Shown: piece after piece, positions 7,870 through 17,691 of the stretch
How positions within the stretch are numbered: the stretch's first letter is position 1
Layout: each line of letters starts with the position of its first letter
Source: Kiritimatiellia bacterium
GTDB taxonomy: Bacteria > Verrucomicrobiota > Kiritimatiellia > RFP12 > UBA1067
NCBI GenBank assembly: GCA_018399555.1
Contig: JAGYOL010000003.1
Span: 1 to 51,602 of the forward strand
DNA: 51,602 nucleotides
Direction of reading: 5' to 3'
Made by a program: the position numbers and the translations under genes
The notes under the pieces: model-generated
Databases searched by the model: none
Told to the model about the DNA's origin: nothing
The model's input: only the letters and a program-made list of their open reading frames with translations

Positions 7870-10800
7870 TTACTTGGTTAATTCCGGCAAGAGCGGTATC
7901 ATTTGCAGGGGTGCCTTGTTACCGGCACCGTCCTCAAAACGGATACGCATCCAGTATGGGTCATCGGTGGCGGGTTTGACATCAGCGGGTTTGAGTATTT
8001 CATCAACATAACCGCCCTGCCATTCGCGTTTTTTAATACCGTTAAGGTCGTATGCCACATAACTGAGAGTTGATTTTGATGTCCAGGGAGCCAGAATTGA
8101 GATTGACCGAATTTGTGCGACAGAGCCTTTGCTGCGGCCACAGATGTAGGCTGTCAGGAAGCGAACTGTAAACGCCTTTTTCTCATCTGTCTGTGTGCGC
8201 AGAAAGTCACGGATGTTGATTATAAGATCGTTCCATTCTCCCGGTTCGGTGCTGATTTTACCGTGAATAAACTTTTGATTTTGCGGATCGGTGAGGGAGA
8301 GGGTAAGTTTAGCCAAGTTGCCCGGTGCGCGTTTGTCAGCGTTGTGCAGTGTAAAATTATAGGGTGAAGATTCATATGGTTTTGCGATGGTGCGGAAGGA
8401 GATGGAAAGGAAGGGATATTTTTCCGTATTCCAGTATGGCGAGGGGAAGCTGCGTTGCAGGTATGTGGAGCTCTTGTTTTTGTAGCTGATCTGCAGTACG
8501 GCGCCGTCCTCTGTTTCAACGGTTTCGAGATTAACATACGGATAGCGGTTGAAGAACTGCTCGACATTCGTGAAGGTGGGGTTCCATATGTAGGCGTTGG
8601 ATGGCGGTTTCTGCGGCAGGAGTGTTGGTGGACGTTTATCTGACTGCTTATCGATTGGGATTTTGACAACGTACGGGGGCAACTGATTGCCGGCGGCGTC
8701 GGTTATGCCTGATACAGTCAGTGGCAGTTGTGTGCCATGCGGGGTATCCATGAGAATTTTGCGCAGGCTCCATATCCAATCGATCTGCATATCGATGTTG
8801 CCCTGTCCGATATTGCAGAAGCCGTTATCTTTTGAAATATCAAGTGTGGTGCCGTTGCAGGTGAATGTCAGATCATTGATAATAGGAGGAGCGACGGTAT
8901 CGGTGATATTCAGATTCAGGCAGCTGCCGTTATAATTGGGCACTGATTTGATTTCGTGATTCACGGTAGGGCTCTTGCTGTCAAGGATAAAAGGGGTATC
9001 AGAGGGGTGTGACCAAAGACCACGGTTATCTTTCGCGCGTACCAACAGATGGTGGATGCCGTCGGCGACGCCATCCAGCGCAGGCTGTGTGACTTTACTG
9101 TTTTGAGTTGTGATCCACTTGATCTGCTGCTGCGACTCGGGGTCGCGCATGTCATAGGGCTGGTCGCCAGTCAGGAGAGCGTACTCCACTGTGGCGACAC
9201 CGTCCTGGTCGATGTAGTCGGCTTTGAATGCGAAGGGGCGATTGGGGCCGACTGCCGGTCCGGTGGCGATGTCGTCGATTTGCAGCCAACTATGCAAGCC
9301 GGACTGGTCGACCGATGAGCGCGATGCGAAGAGCATGTAGGATGGTTTGATACTGCTGCGCTCCTGTAATTGAGCTTTTCCCAAGGCATCGGAAGGAAGT
9401 CCCATCCAGGTGTGCCACTTTTTATCCATAACGGCTGCGGATTTTCCGCTGTAACGAATGCCGGTGTTGTATTTTTCTGAGAAGGTAAAGCCGGTACTGC
9501 CATAGCTGAGCGAGCAAAGGCTCATCGGATCGCCTCGGTAACGGAATTGAATAACAGGGGTGGCGGCCAGATCAATTGATTTTGTAAGATAGCCGTAGAG
9601 TCGCAGAGCTTCTCCGTTGTTTGATATCTTCAACGTGCCGCCTCTGGAGGGATCGGAGTAATCGAATGAGATATAGGCTTTGTATTTATGTTGATCGGCA
9701 TCCTGCGGGCGTTCCTCAAAGGTTTTGATGCTACCTTGTGGCATCTCTAGTGAGAGCAGGGTCGGAGGAAAGTTGGTGGTATTATTTAATTTCATCGGCA
9801 CGACTTGGCGGAAATAGCGTCCGTCGGAGAGTTCGGCTGTCAGAGTCATGTGATCTGGTTGAAGGTGTTCGAGGGGGATAAGCACACGGATGTTGTTGCC
9901 TTCAACCTCGAAGGGGGCTGGCTGAGCATCAGCGAGGACTTTTTTGGGTGGCAGAAGTGGTGATGGCCAGGGGTGGGTGGGGGTGATGAGAAGAGAGCCG
10001 GGGATCGACTCATCCTCATGTGCGAGCAGTCCGAAATCAGCCAGTTCAGGCACTGCCCATTCCACAACCGGTTCGGCCGGGTCGAGTGTCGGTGGCACCT
10101 TGACCATCTGTAATTCGCCGGGCGGCAGAGAATTTATCAGCTTGTTTAAATCGGCGACCCGCGCTCTTTTTTTCGGGGGGGCGGTGGCTACCGGTACGCC
10201 ACGGTGAATCTCACGGAAGGCGCGGATGGCGTACCAACTGTGTGGCGGGTTACCGTGGAGGCCTTGTTGTTCTTCGCTGGGTTGCAGGTTGCCGAAACCT
10301 TCGATTTGAACCGCTAGGTTGTCGCGGATGACCTCGGAGGGAATCCAGATTTCAACTGGAGTCCAGATAAGGTTTTTGGCTTCGGGATCTGAAGGAGGCA
10401 GCTCTTCCATTTTGCCGGCGATTTTACGTGGACCGCGTTTTTCGGTTGTGCCGGAAAGGATGTAGCTCCATCCTTGTACCGGTACCGGCTGTTTTTTCTT
10501 ATTTTCGGTGAGGGTTGTGAACTCGAAATTCACCTGGGCTTCGGGGTGACGGGCCATCTCAAAGCGCCAGCCAAGCAGTTTGTCGGGGGTAGCGGGGGGC
10601 AGGTTGCACTTCACCAGAAACGTGCCAGCTCCGAGCAGAGAGTGAACATGCATTTCAGGTTTTGCGCCGGTTATATTTTTAAAGTTAATAACCGGGTGAC
10701 TGACAGTATCGAAGGGTTCCCAGCACTCGGGGGAGAGGGGTTGTATCAGGCGGTTATTGATACGTAGGCCTGAGTCCAGGCTTTTTGTTTCCATTGGTTT

Positions 10801-13593
10801 GAGCGCGGCTCCGGCGGGTATTGAGTGAAAATCAAAGGGCCGCGGTCGTATTTTTTCGGCGGCGATTTTGATTCTGGCCACCATCATAGAGTTGCGGTAG
10901 GTCCAGATTCCAAGTGTTCCGTTCTGCAGCGGCTGATCATCGGTGACTTCAAAAACATCCTCGTTGTCATAGATATATTTCAGTCGGTTGCCGATGCGGC
11001 GCAGCTGCATGCCATACCAGGCACCGTGAATTTCGCGTCCTTTGGCGACCAATGGCTGGTATCCTTTGCGGGCCAGGCCTTCTCTGGTACGAGGAACCAG
11101 ATATTTTGTAGTGATATCCATAACCTCGCCGTTGCGCAGCAATCGCGAGTACAGCTGCGAGTGGTCCGGATCCCACCCGGTTGCGATGGCGGTGTAGCCG
11201 TCGGCGGTCAGGTTACGTTTGCTCATAACGGTCAGATTCAGGTCGCCTGGGCGGGTGTACCAGCCCATTCGCATGCCGGCGTAAAACTCGATTGAGAAAT
11301 CACCTTCAAAGATATATTTAGACCACAGAGCTGCAAGGGAGTCGTGGCTTTCGCCGTTCATGTGTGACCAGGTCGGTTCACAGAAAAAGCGATTGACCAC
11401 CTCCCAGCGACCGCCGTTGATAGTCCAATTGAAAAGAGATTCCGTGAACAGGGTATCGAAGACATTGTCGCGCTGGATGAGGGTGTGTTTGAGGTCTGTC
11501 AGCTTCATCTCCTCGATCCGCATGCGGCGTCCATTCGGTAGCTCAGCCAGATGTGTACTGGCGATGAGGGTATCGTCGGTACCTATCCAGATTACATGAT
11601 CTTCCATGCCGACGGTGAAGACGCGGATTTTTTTCTTGTCATATTCGACTTCAGGTATTTGTTCGGCTTTAACAGAGAAAACCGACTGAGTTGAATTGAT
11701 GCCGGTATAGAGATGGATGGTTGAATTGGTCACTGCCACACGACAGAGGCCGTTGGATGAATTTTCGGGAACACAGAGGTGCAGAACGGAGTTTTCCACA
11801 ATCGGCAGGCGCACCTTGACAGCACCGGTTATGTCGCCTTTAAACCAGGTCATGCCATCCTCGAAGATCACCCATTGTCCTTCAGGTGAAGCCCAGTGTC
11901 GCATGAAAGGATCGTTGACATAGAGTGGATTTTTTTCGAAACGTTCGCTGAGTACCGGATCAAAAGATGTAACCTGGGGTGCCGTGAAAAAAAGATCATC
12001 CGGATTGGAGGCGAAAACACCCTGAATCCCGCCAGGCTGTTGAGCGGGACGTGTAAAGCATACCAAATGTCCGTCGGCATAGCAGCGAAGTTCATGCTTT
12101 CGCAGGGCGTCGATGGCCAGGTTAATCCGGTTACTTGTGACGGCGGTGGTGAAGGAATCCAGCGCAAGTGTGTTGGTGGTGTTGACCCATTTCAGAGTAT
12201 AGACGCGGTTGCTGTCGCTTTGGGTGCAGGTGAAGCTGTAATAGGGGGCATTGTTGCTGACCGCTCCGCAACTCAAACCTAAGGTAAATACGTTTGTGGT
12301 CGACACGGCCGTTGTTTCCTGGCGTAGCGGAGCGGAGTTTGCCGTACCGAAAAGCCATCGGTTGGTTTGATTTGTGGGTGGAAAATAGCTCCAGCAGGTG
12401 CCGTTCCGCAGCAGTGAGCGCACACTGGCTGTGCCGGGCACTGTCTGAAAGTTCACATCGCCTGGAGTTTCAAAGAGAATGTCGTCATGGGTAGAGACGG
12501 AGACATCGTCGAAGCGCGTCACATCTCCTGGCGGCATGTTAGCATAGAGTCCGAAGCGCCCTCCGGGGGGCAGGGGAAAACGTTTGCGGATCACAGGGAT
12601 GTGGTCGGCCTTGCAGATGATTGTGTCGTCCAGCAGCCGCACTTCGAGCAGTAGCCACTGACCCACAGGCAACTCGCTTTGAACCGACTCAAGATATTCG
12701 GGTGCGACCTTTGGGTCGGCTGGTTGTCGCCACAGATCGAGAGCCAGAGTTCCTGACTGCGGATCGGTGCGAGCGGTAAAGGCCATGTAGCCGCCCATCT
12801 CCGGTGCCAGAAAAACCAGTCCGTTGGTTCCGCTGTTGTGTTGAACTGCCGCCGAAATTTGATAACGTGAGTGGAACGGCTCGCCAGCCAGCACCACACC
12901 GTTGGTTCCGCCGCCCTCGAGAGTATAGAAGTTGGGACTTTTTTCAGGTTTTGGTTGACGTGCCAGAGTATAGCCTCCGGTTCCGCTGACTGAGCCGGTC
13001 ACTGAGTGAAGCTTCCATACTCCGTTCATTATTTCCCATGCCGGGGGAAAGGCTGAACCGGCAGGAACGAGGAAGTTGTCTTCGAAGGTAAAATTACCAA
13101 TTTTTTGAGTATAATCATCGATATCGTCGTCGGAGGGGGTCAGTTGTTCCGGATGTTGAATTTCAAGCGTTCCTTTCCACAGCTCTGGCATGCGCACAAT
13201 CTCATGATCGTTGATATAGGCACTCCAGACGCGTTCGGTGCGTTTGAATTGAAACCATGCCAGGTTGTCTGTTGATACAGCGGGTGAAACGGTTATCAAG
13301 CGTTCGCACGCTTCCGGAAAAAACCGTTTGGGAAAAAGCTGGCATGTGGTGACGCCACCACCGCAGCTGATATCAAACCCCGAGTTGCCTTCCGGGTTGA
13401 GCACTCTGATTCTGAGTGTTCCGTCCGTCACTACCAGGTTCAATGCGCCGAACTCGTTTAATTCGCTTAATGTGATGCGTTTTGAAAAGGATTCTTCTGC
13501 GAAAAGCTGTAAGGTGAGTGACGTCAGAAAAAAAATCAGAGTCAGTGCTCTGAGTGAAGAATTGTACTCTGTCATAAAAAAATTTAATTTCAT
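7870..13593 (-). CDS. Giant secreted multidomain beta-sandwich protein
   Basis: About 1907 residues if read from ATG 13593; ATG 13575 is equally possible and no clear ribosome site decides. An upstream TTG at 13674 is less likely. A signal peptide ends near LTLQLFAEES. The protein holds at least three concanavalin/DUF1080-like modules, each opening with an 'F.D.F....W....G.W' pattern (FEDNFLVPAGSAFPPAW; FEKNPLYVNDPFMRHW; FTESLFNWTINGGRWEV). These are followed by Ig-like or carbohydrate-binding-like regions and a C-terminal segment with DGVATVEYALLTG. No catalytic motif was recognised. It is probably a surface or secreted glycan-binding protein; 92 bp separate it from the lipoyl gene downstream. 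Confidence 0.7.
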   Translation of the reverse strand: MKLNFFMTEYNSSLRALTLIFFLTSLTLQLFAEESFSKRITLSELNEFGALNLVVTDGTLRIRVLNPEGNSGFDISCGGGVTTCQLFPKRFFPEACERLITVSPAVSTDNLAWFQFKRTERVWSAYINDHEIVRMPELWKGTLEIQHPEQLTPSDDDIDDYTQKIGNFTFEDNFLVPAGSAFPPAWEIMNGVWKLHSVTGSVSGTGGYTLARQPKPEKSPNFYTLEGGGTNGVVLAGEPFHSRYQISAAVQHNSGTNGLVFLAPEMGGYMAFTARTDPQSGTLALDLWRQPADPKVAPEYLESVQSELPVGQWLLLEVRLLDDTIICKADHIPVIRKRFPLPPGGRFGLYANMPPGDVTRFDDVSVSTHDDILFETPGDVNFQTVPGTASVRSLLRNGTCWSYFPPTNQTNRWLFGTANSAPLRQETTAVSTTNVFTLGLSCGAVSNNAPYYSFTCTQSDSNRVYTLKWVNTTNTLALDSFTTAVTSNRINLAIDALRKHELRCYADGHLVCFTRPAQQPGGIQGVFASNPDDLFFTAPQVTSFDPVLSERFEKNPLYVNDPFMRHWASPEGQWVIFEDGMTWFKGDITGAVKVRLPIVENSVLHLCVPENSSNGLCRVAVTNSTIHLYTGINSTQSVFSVKAEQIPEVEYDKKKIRVFTVGMEDHVIWIGTDDTLIASTHLAELPNGRRMRIEEMKLTDLKHTLIQRDNVFDTLFTESLFNWTINGGRWEVVNRFFCEPTWSHMNGESHDSLAALWSKYIFEGDFSIEFYAGMRMGWYTRPGDLNLTVMSKRNLTADGYTAIATGWDPDHSQLYSRLLRNGEVMDITTKYLVPRTREGLARKGYQPLVAKGREIHGAWYGMQLRRIGNRLKYIYDNEDVFEVTDDQPLQNGTLGIWTYRNSMMVARIKIAAEKIRPRPFDFHSIPAGAALKPMETKSLDSGLRINNRLIQPLSPECWEPFDTVSHPVINFKNITGAKPEMHVHSLLGAGTFLVKCNLPPATPDKLLGWRFEMARHPEAQVNFEFTTLTENKKKQPVPVQGWSYILSGTTEKRGPRKIAGKMEELPPSDPEAKNLIWTPVEIWIPSEVIRDNLAVQIEGFGNLQPSEEQQGLHGNPPHSWYAIRAFREIHRGVPVATAPPKKRARVADLNKLINSLPPGELQMVKVPPTLDPAEPVVEWAVPELADFGLLAHEDESIPGSLLITPTHPWPSPLLPPKKVLADAQPAPFEVEGNNIRVLIPLEHLQPDHMTLTAELSDGRYFRQVVPMKLNNTTNFPPTLLSLEMPQGSIKTFEERPQDADQHKYKAYISFDYSDPSRGGTLKISNNGEALRLYGYLTKSIDLAATPVIQFRYRGDPMSLCSLSYGSTGFTFSEKYNTGIRYSGKSAAVMDKKWHTWMGLPSDALGKAQLQERSSIKPSYMLFASRSSVDQSGLHSWLQIDDIATGPAVGPNRPFAFKADYIDQDGVATVEYALLTGDQPYDMRDPESQQQIKWITTQNSKVTQPALDGVADGIHHLLVRAKDNRGLWSHPSDTPFILDSKSPTVNHEIKSVPNYNGSCLNLNITDTVAPPIINDLTFTCNGTTLDISKDNGFCNIGQGNIDMQIDWIWSLRKILMDTPHGTQLPLTVSGITDAAGNQLPPYVVKIPIDKQSDKRPPTLLPQKPPSNAYIWNPTFTNVEQFFNRYPYVNLETVETEDGAVLQISYKNKSSTYLQRSFPSPYWNTEKYPFLSISFRTIAKPYESSPYNFTLHNADKRAPGNLAKLTLSLTDPQNQKFIHGKISTEPGEWNDLIINIRDFLRTQTDEKKAFTVRFLTAYICGRSKGSVAQIRSISILAPWTSKSTLSYVAYDLNGIKKREWQGGYVDEILKPADVKPATDDPYWMRIRFEDGAGNKAPLQMIPLLPELTK

Positions 13594-13728
13594 TTTAAAC
13601 AAGGATGGCACTCTCGTCCGTAAATTCACGTAATATTGATCGTTAATAATAGCAGATTCTGTGCCGTTTTGCAACCTTGTGCTTACTATGATATGAATGT
13701 GAAACCCAATGCCTGATGTGGCAGGCTG

Positions 13729-13941
13729 TCAGGGGAAAAAAGCTGCAAACAGTCTTACATTTCGCAACAGTTGTAAAGTCGAAGGGATGAACGCGGGGCA
13801 GTGGAAGAGATGCGGTGCATTTAATTGTATGCAGTTGTAATCGGGGTGGTTTTGGAAATCGGGAGGTGAAACAGCGCATGCCAGAAGCAGGATATATCCG
13901 AATGTCGGAAAGCCGCCTGTCAGGATCACTTGTCCTCTCAT
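13729..13941 (-). CDS. Candidate small lipoprotein, 70 residues
   Basis: An ATG at 13941 follows AAGGAAGAG by about 8 nt, 27 bp after the malic enzyme stop on the same strand. The peptide has a hydrophobic N-terminus ending in ILLLAC, which fits a lipobox (Cys22), then a Pro- and His-rich tail. There is no recognised family. A short reading frame in an intergenic region could be chance; the ribosome site and lipobox together are the only support. Confidence 0.3.
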   Translation of the reverse strand: MRGQVILTGGFPTFGYILLLACAVSPPDFQNHPDYNCIQLNAPHLFHCPAFIPSTLQLLRNVRLFAAFFP

Positions 13942-13967
13942 ATTCCGACTCTTCCTTAGGCACGATT

Positions 13968-15287
13968 TCAGGTGTGAGTTGCGCAGCAGCGTTGTACATT
14001 ACGTGCTTCGAGCGAAGCTCTGACAGCTTTCAAGTCGGTTGTGTTTGGTGCCGCGCCGGAAATCACCGCCGCTTCGGCGACAGCATAGGATACCTCGACA
14101 AACAGACGTCTGTCGAAGGGTTTGGGGATGATGTAGGCCGGTCCGAAAGCAAGTTGTTCATCCGGATAGATTTTTTTGACATCATCGGGTACATCCTTGC
14201 GGGCCATTTCGGCCAGAGCGCGTGAGGCGGCGACTTTCATTTCGGTATTGATTGTTGTAGCGCGGACATCGAGAGCACCTCGGAAAATGAAGGGGAATCC
14301 CAGGACGTTGTTGATCTGATTGGGATAATCCGAGCGGCCGGTCGCCATGATATAAGGGCGTTCCTGCATCACTTCTGCAACAACCGCAGGTGAAATTTCA
14401 GGATCCGGATTGGACATGGCGAAAACTGCGGGGTAGTCGGCCATGGAAAGGATATCTGCACCTTTAACGCAATCGGCCACCGAGACACCGATAAAGACGT
14501 GGGCGTCGCGCAGGGCGTCAGCCAGAGTACAGGCACCCGGTTTGCAGGCATGGCGCCGTTTGTGGTCGTTGAGATCGGTGCGGTCGGTGCTGACAACGCC
14601 GCGGCTGTCGCAGAGAATCAAGTCTTTGATACCGGCGGTTCTGCACATGTCGGCGATACGGATACCGGCGGCGCCGGCGCCGTTAATTACCACCCGCAGT
14701 TCGGGCAGCTCTCTTTCGGAAAGAATGGCATAATTCATAACGCCAGCCAAGGTTATGACCGCTGTGCCCCACTGGTCGTCATGGAATACGGGGATATCGA
14801 GCATCCGGTCGAGGGTGTCTTCAATTTCGAAGCAGGCCGGTGCGGCGATATCTTCAAGGTTGATGCCGCCATACATCGGTGCGATGGCTGCGGTGACTGC
14901 AATTACTTTTTCGGCCTCGGTTTTACCTTGATTGCCGCCATCTTTCCGGCAGTGGTTGAGCGGAACCGGCCAGGCGTCAACATCGCCGAAGGCTTTGAAG
15001 AGTACCGCTTTGCCCTCCATGACCGGGATGGATGCTGTTGCGCCCAGATCTCCGAGTCCGAGAATGGCGGTTCCGTCGGAGACGACAGCTACCAGGTTGC
15101 TTCGGGCGGTATAATCGATGGCAGTGGCCGGGTCGGTGGCGATGGTCTTGACGGCCTGCGCGACACCGGGGGTGTATGCGAGGCAGAGATCGCGTTGGGT
15201 TGTCAACGGTTTTGTCAAACAAACGCCGACTTTGCCGTTGACATGAAAGGCCAGAACTTCTTCGCGGGTGATCGGTTTTTCAGACAT
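13968..15287 (-). CDS. NAD(P)-dependent malic enzyme, short bacterial type
   Basis: A 439-residue cytoplasmic enzyme converting malate to pyruvate and CO2 with reduction of NAD(P). Seen: the catalytic Tyr38 in CLAYTPGV, Lys93 in VMEGKAVLFK, the metal site in FHDDQWGT, and the Rossmann motif VINGAGAAGIRIADM. The length fits the short class of Gram-positive bacteria and Thermotoga, not the 760-residue fusion with phosphotransacetylase. The ATG at 15287 gives the family's usual N-terminus (MSEKPITREEVLAFH); an in-frame TTG at 15326 is unlikely. Cofactor preference cannot be read from sequence alone. Confidence 0.93.
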   Translation of the reverse strand: MSEKPITREEVLAFHVNGKVGVCLTKPLTTQRDLCLAYTPGVAQAVKTIATDPATAIDYTARSNLVAVVSDGTAILGLGDLGATASIPVMEGKAVLFKAFGDVDAWPVPLNHCRKDGGNQGKTEAEKVIAVTAAIAPMYGGINLEDIAAPACFEIEDTLDRMLDIPVFHDDQWGTAVITLAGVMNYAILSERELPELRVVINGAGAAGIRIADMCRTAGIKDLILCDSRGVVSTDRTDLNDHKRRHACKPGACTLADALRDAHVFIGVSVADCVKGADILSMADYPAVFAMSNPDPEISPAVVAEVMQERPYIMATGRSDYPNQINNVLGFPFIFRGALDVRATTINTEMKVAASRALAEMARKDVPDDVKKIYPDEQLAFGPAYIIPKPFDRRLFVEVSYAVAEAAVISGAAPNTTDLKAVRASLEARNVQRCCATHT

Positions 15288-15363
15288 GATGATGAACTTT
15301 CTGTTTGTTCGGATGGGATTTTGCAATTGGGTGCAGATTCTACTAGTTGCGGCTTTGTTTTGT

Positions 15364-15403
15364 ACAGCTCATTTTGTAATGGACTTAGCGAGCTGTTTTT
15401 TTT
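15364..15403 (+). terminator. Terminator-like hairpin in a divergent intergenic region
   Basis: ACAGCTC (15364-15370) and GAGCTGT (15390-15396) form a 7-bp stem with a 19-nt loop, followed by a run of eight T. It lies on the plus strand, 120 bp before the start at 15524, where no upstream plus-strand gene exists. It could be a leader attenuator or the terminator of a small RNA. Confidence 0.4.
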
Positions 15404-15523
15404 AAGATAAGCTCAAAATTTTTATAAAGGGGCGTTGCGCTGATTCAAGAGGCTGTGATGATCGTGATAGCGGGCAACTTGTTATCAGAGTCTGTGCGAT
15501 TTATTGAACTGGGGGGAAGATAT

Positions 15524-17584
15524 ATGCTGAAACTAATACTGCTGATCATTCCGCTGTCAGCCGTCTCGGTGCAGGGGATTGACTCCATGGTTCTAGAGTA
15601 CATCTATCCCTCGGGGTGTCGTCGTGGAGAGAGTTGCGAGGTTGTTGTTGGCGGTAACTGGAGCGGCAACAAGGTGGGGATGGGGTTTTCCGGTGTAGGA
15701 ATCAGTGCGGAGTACGTCTCGCCAGAGTATATCAGTGTGCTTAAAACCGGCAAATCAAAGTCCAAGCGGCTGAAAAAAAAGTATGTTAAACAGGCTCTGC
15801 CGGGTCATTCACGCGTGAATTTAAATGTTGATCAGCAGGCTGAGAGCGGGTTTCAGGAGCTTTTTGTTGACTATCGCTATAAGGTCAGTACGCCGCTCAA
15901 GTTTGAGGTATCCGATTATATTGAGATTATTGAGCCGTCGACAAATGTGGCGTGTTCTTCGGTGATGAAGCTGACTGAAATGCCGGTTTGTATCAACGGC
16001 AGGTCATACAAGGAGATTGCGGACCGCTTTGAGTTCGATGCGGCGAAGGATCAAAGTTTCGTTGCGTACATGAAATCTGAACTGATACCTCCGGGCGGTT
16101 TTGTTCCATTGCTTAGGATAGCAGATTCCTCAGGGGTTGTGATGACGAACGCCTTCGAGGTGTATTGTGAGGAATCGGCACCGGTGCTGGTTTTCAAAGT
16201 GCCGGCTAGCGGCACCTACTCACTGCTTGTAAGCGGTGACGGCAAACAGAGATGGCGCAGTGCGGTCTATCGCGTAGTTTTCGGGCAGCTGCCTCTGATA
16301 ACGGGTTTTTCGCCATCCATGGCGGTTCAGGGTGGGAGTGTGAATGTGAGGTTGGAGGGGGTCAATCTCGGAAATGAACGTGTACGGCTTTTTACCGGCG
16401 GTAAAGATTCGGCAATGTGTCTGGCAAGTATCACTGGTGACGCCTATATTCTTCCTGATCTGGATTTCAAGCTGGTGGATGAAGAGATTGTGGCTGATAC
16501 TGAGCCGAACAACACCACGAATGAGGCGCAACTGCTTGCGGTTCCGGTTGTGGTGCGGGGGAAGGTGATACCCGGACGGGATGATTCGGACTTTTACACA
16601 TTCAAACTGCCCGCCGGAGTTGTGATGTATCTTGATGTTGACGTGCCCTTTTCCTTGGGTTCCGGATTGCCGGATGTCAAGTTGCGTGATACCGGTGGTG
16701 AGGTTCTGGAGCCGGTTCAAAATATGCCGTCGGTACTGCGCGGTGTTGTTTCTTCGGCCCCGGTTTCGTACCGTTGTGATGCCGAGGATGGCGGCAGTTA
16801 TACACTTGAGGTCACTGCCGGTGAAAGAGTTCGCAGTGAAGGGTGTATCTACTCTTTGAGGATAGGTTTGCCCAGACCTGATTTTCATGTTTGGATGACT
16901 CCGGCAAGTCTCAACATTCCTATGCACGGGAGTTGTCTGGTCAATCTATATCTTCATCGTGTTCACGGCTTTGATCAGCCGGTCAGTGTTGCGGCAGCTT
17001 TTCCGCCGCTTGGAATCCTCAGTGGCGGCGGGGTGGTTGGCGGCGATGAGGTTGAAGGGTTGGTTACGGTCTGGACTGATGGTTATCGCAATCCCCGTAA
17101 GCCGTTTCATCAGGAGCTGGCAGCGGTCAGTGTGGTCGGTGGCACTAATGTCAGCAAACCGGTGACACCTGTTCTGCTGCCTGACGGCAAAGGGGGCTCT
17201 GCTGCACCGATGTTCGTCAGCAAGCCGCCGGCTCGAGTTGCATACTATCAGCCTGGCATGTGTATCGACATGGGTGGCAAGACCACTTTGGTGTTTGATC
17301 AGAAAGAAAACCGAGAGGTGAAACTGTTTTTTAAAAACATCAAGGGCTCAGTCGCCGAAGACTATCGGTATTCAGTGATTGAACCAGCCGGACGACTCAA
17401 CATCAGGGATGTCAGTGAATCGCCAGCCGACCACATGATTCGTCTTGTCATACAGAACGATAAAAAGCGCGGCTTTAAAGAAGGTGACATCGGTTTTCTT
17501 ATTATTGGCATGAAACCTGAAGATTCTAAAGAGGATTTGACTGCCGTCAGCCAGGCAGTGCCCTTTAAAGTTGTTGTCCGATAA
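15524..17584 (+). CDS. Secreted protein with IPT/TIG and pre-peptidase C-terminal (PPC) domains
   Basis: A 686-residue exported protein. The ATG at 15524 follows GGGGGGAAGA and opens a signal peptide (MLKLILLIIPLSAVSVQG). A PPC-like region lies at about residues 150-255. An IPT/TIG fold is at about 258-320 (ITGFSPSMAVQGGSVNVRLE). A second PPC domain is at about 325-450 (EPNNTTNEAQLL; GRDDSDFYTFKL), and C-terminal beta domains run from about 460 to 686. PPC domains usually flank secreted proteases, but no protease catalytic domain is present. Such architecture is common in Planctomycetota and Verrucomicrobiota surface proteins. Role unknown. The gene is divergent from the malic enzyme and 107 bp before dnaE. 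Confidence 0.7.
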   Translation: MLKLILLIIPLSAVSVQGIDSMVLEYIYPSGCRRGESCEVVVGGNWSGNKVGMGFSGVGISAEYVSPEYISVLKTGKSKSKRLKKKYVKQALPGHSRVNLNVDQQAESGFQELFVDYRYKVSTPLKFEVSDYIEIIEPSTNVACSSVMKLTEMPVCINGRSYKEIADRFEFDAAKDQSFVAYMKSELIPPGGFVPLLRIADSSGVVMTNAFEVYCEESAPVLVFKVPASGTYSLLVSGDGKQRWRSAVYRVVFGQLPLITGFSPSMAVQGGSVNVRLEGVNLGNERVRLFTGGKDSAMCLASITGDAYILPDLDFKLVDEEIVADTEPNNTTNEAQLLAVPVVVRGKVIPGRDDSDFYTFKLPAGVVMYLDVDVPFSLGSGLPDVKLRDTGGEVLEPVQNMPSVLRGVVSSAPVSYRCDAEDGGSYTLEVTAGERVRSEGCIYSLRIGLPRPDFHVWMTPASLNIPMHGSCLVNLYLHRVHGFDQPVSVAAAFPPLGILSGGGVVGGDEVEGLVTVWTDGYRNPRKPFHQELAAVSVVGGTNVSKPVTPVLLPDGKGGSAAPMFVSKPPARVAYYQPGMCIDMGGKTTLVFDQKENREVKLFFKNIKGSVAEDYRYSVIEPAGRLNIRDVSESPADHMIRLVIQNDKKRGFKEGDIGFLIIGMKPEDSKEDLTAVSQAVPFKVVVR

Positions 17585-17691
17585 AAAGGCCAGCGGCTTG
17601 AATTTTCATCTGAGTGCAGTAAATCCCGGCTTCCAAATCACAGGAGACTTTGCTAAACTCGGTTTTAAATCAGAGGGAGTCAGCGGTGCCT

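Noticed and set aside
14499..15410. 303-residue frame antisense to the malic enzyme
   Set aside because: The malic enzyme motifs are complete on the other strand; the antisense frame is glycine/valine/aspartate-rich, as expected from mirrored codons.
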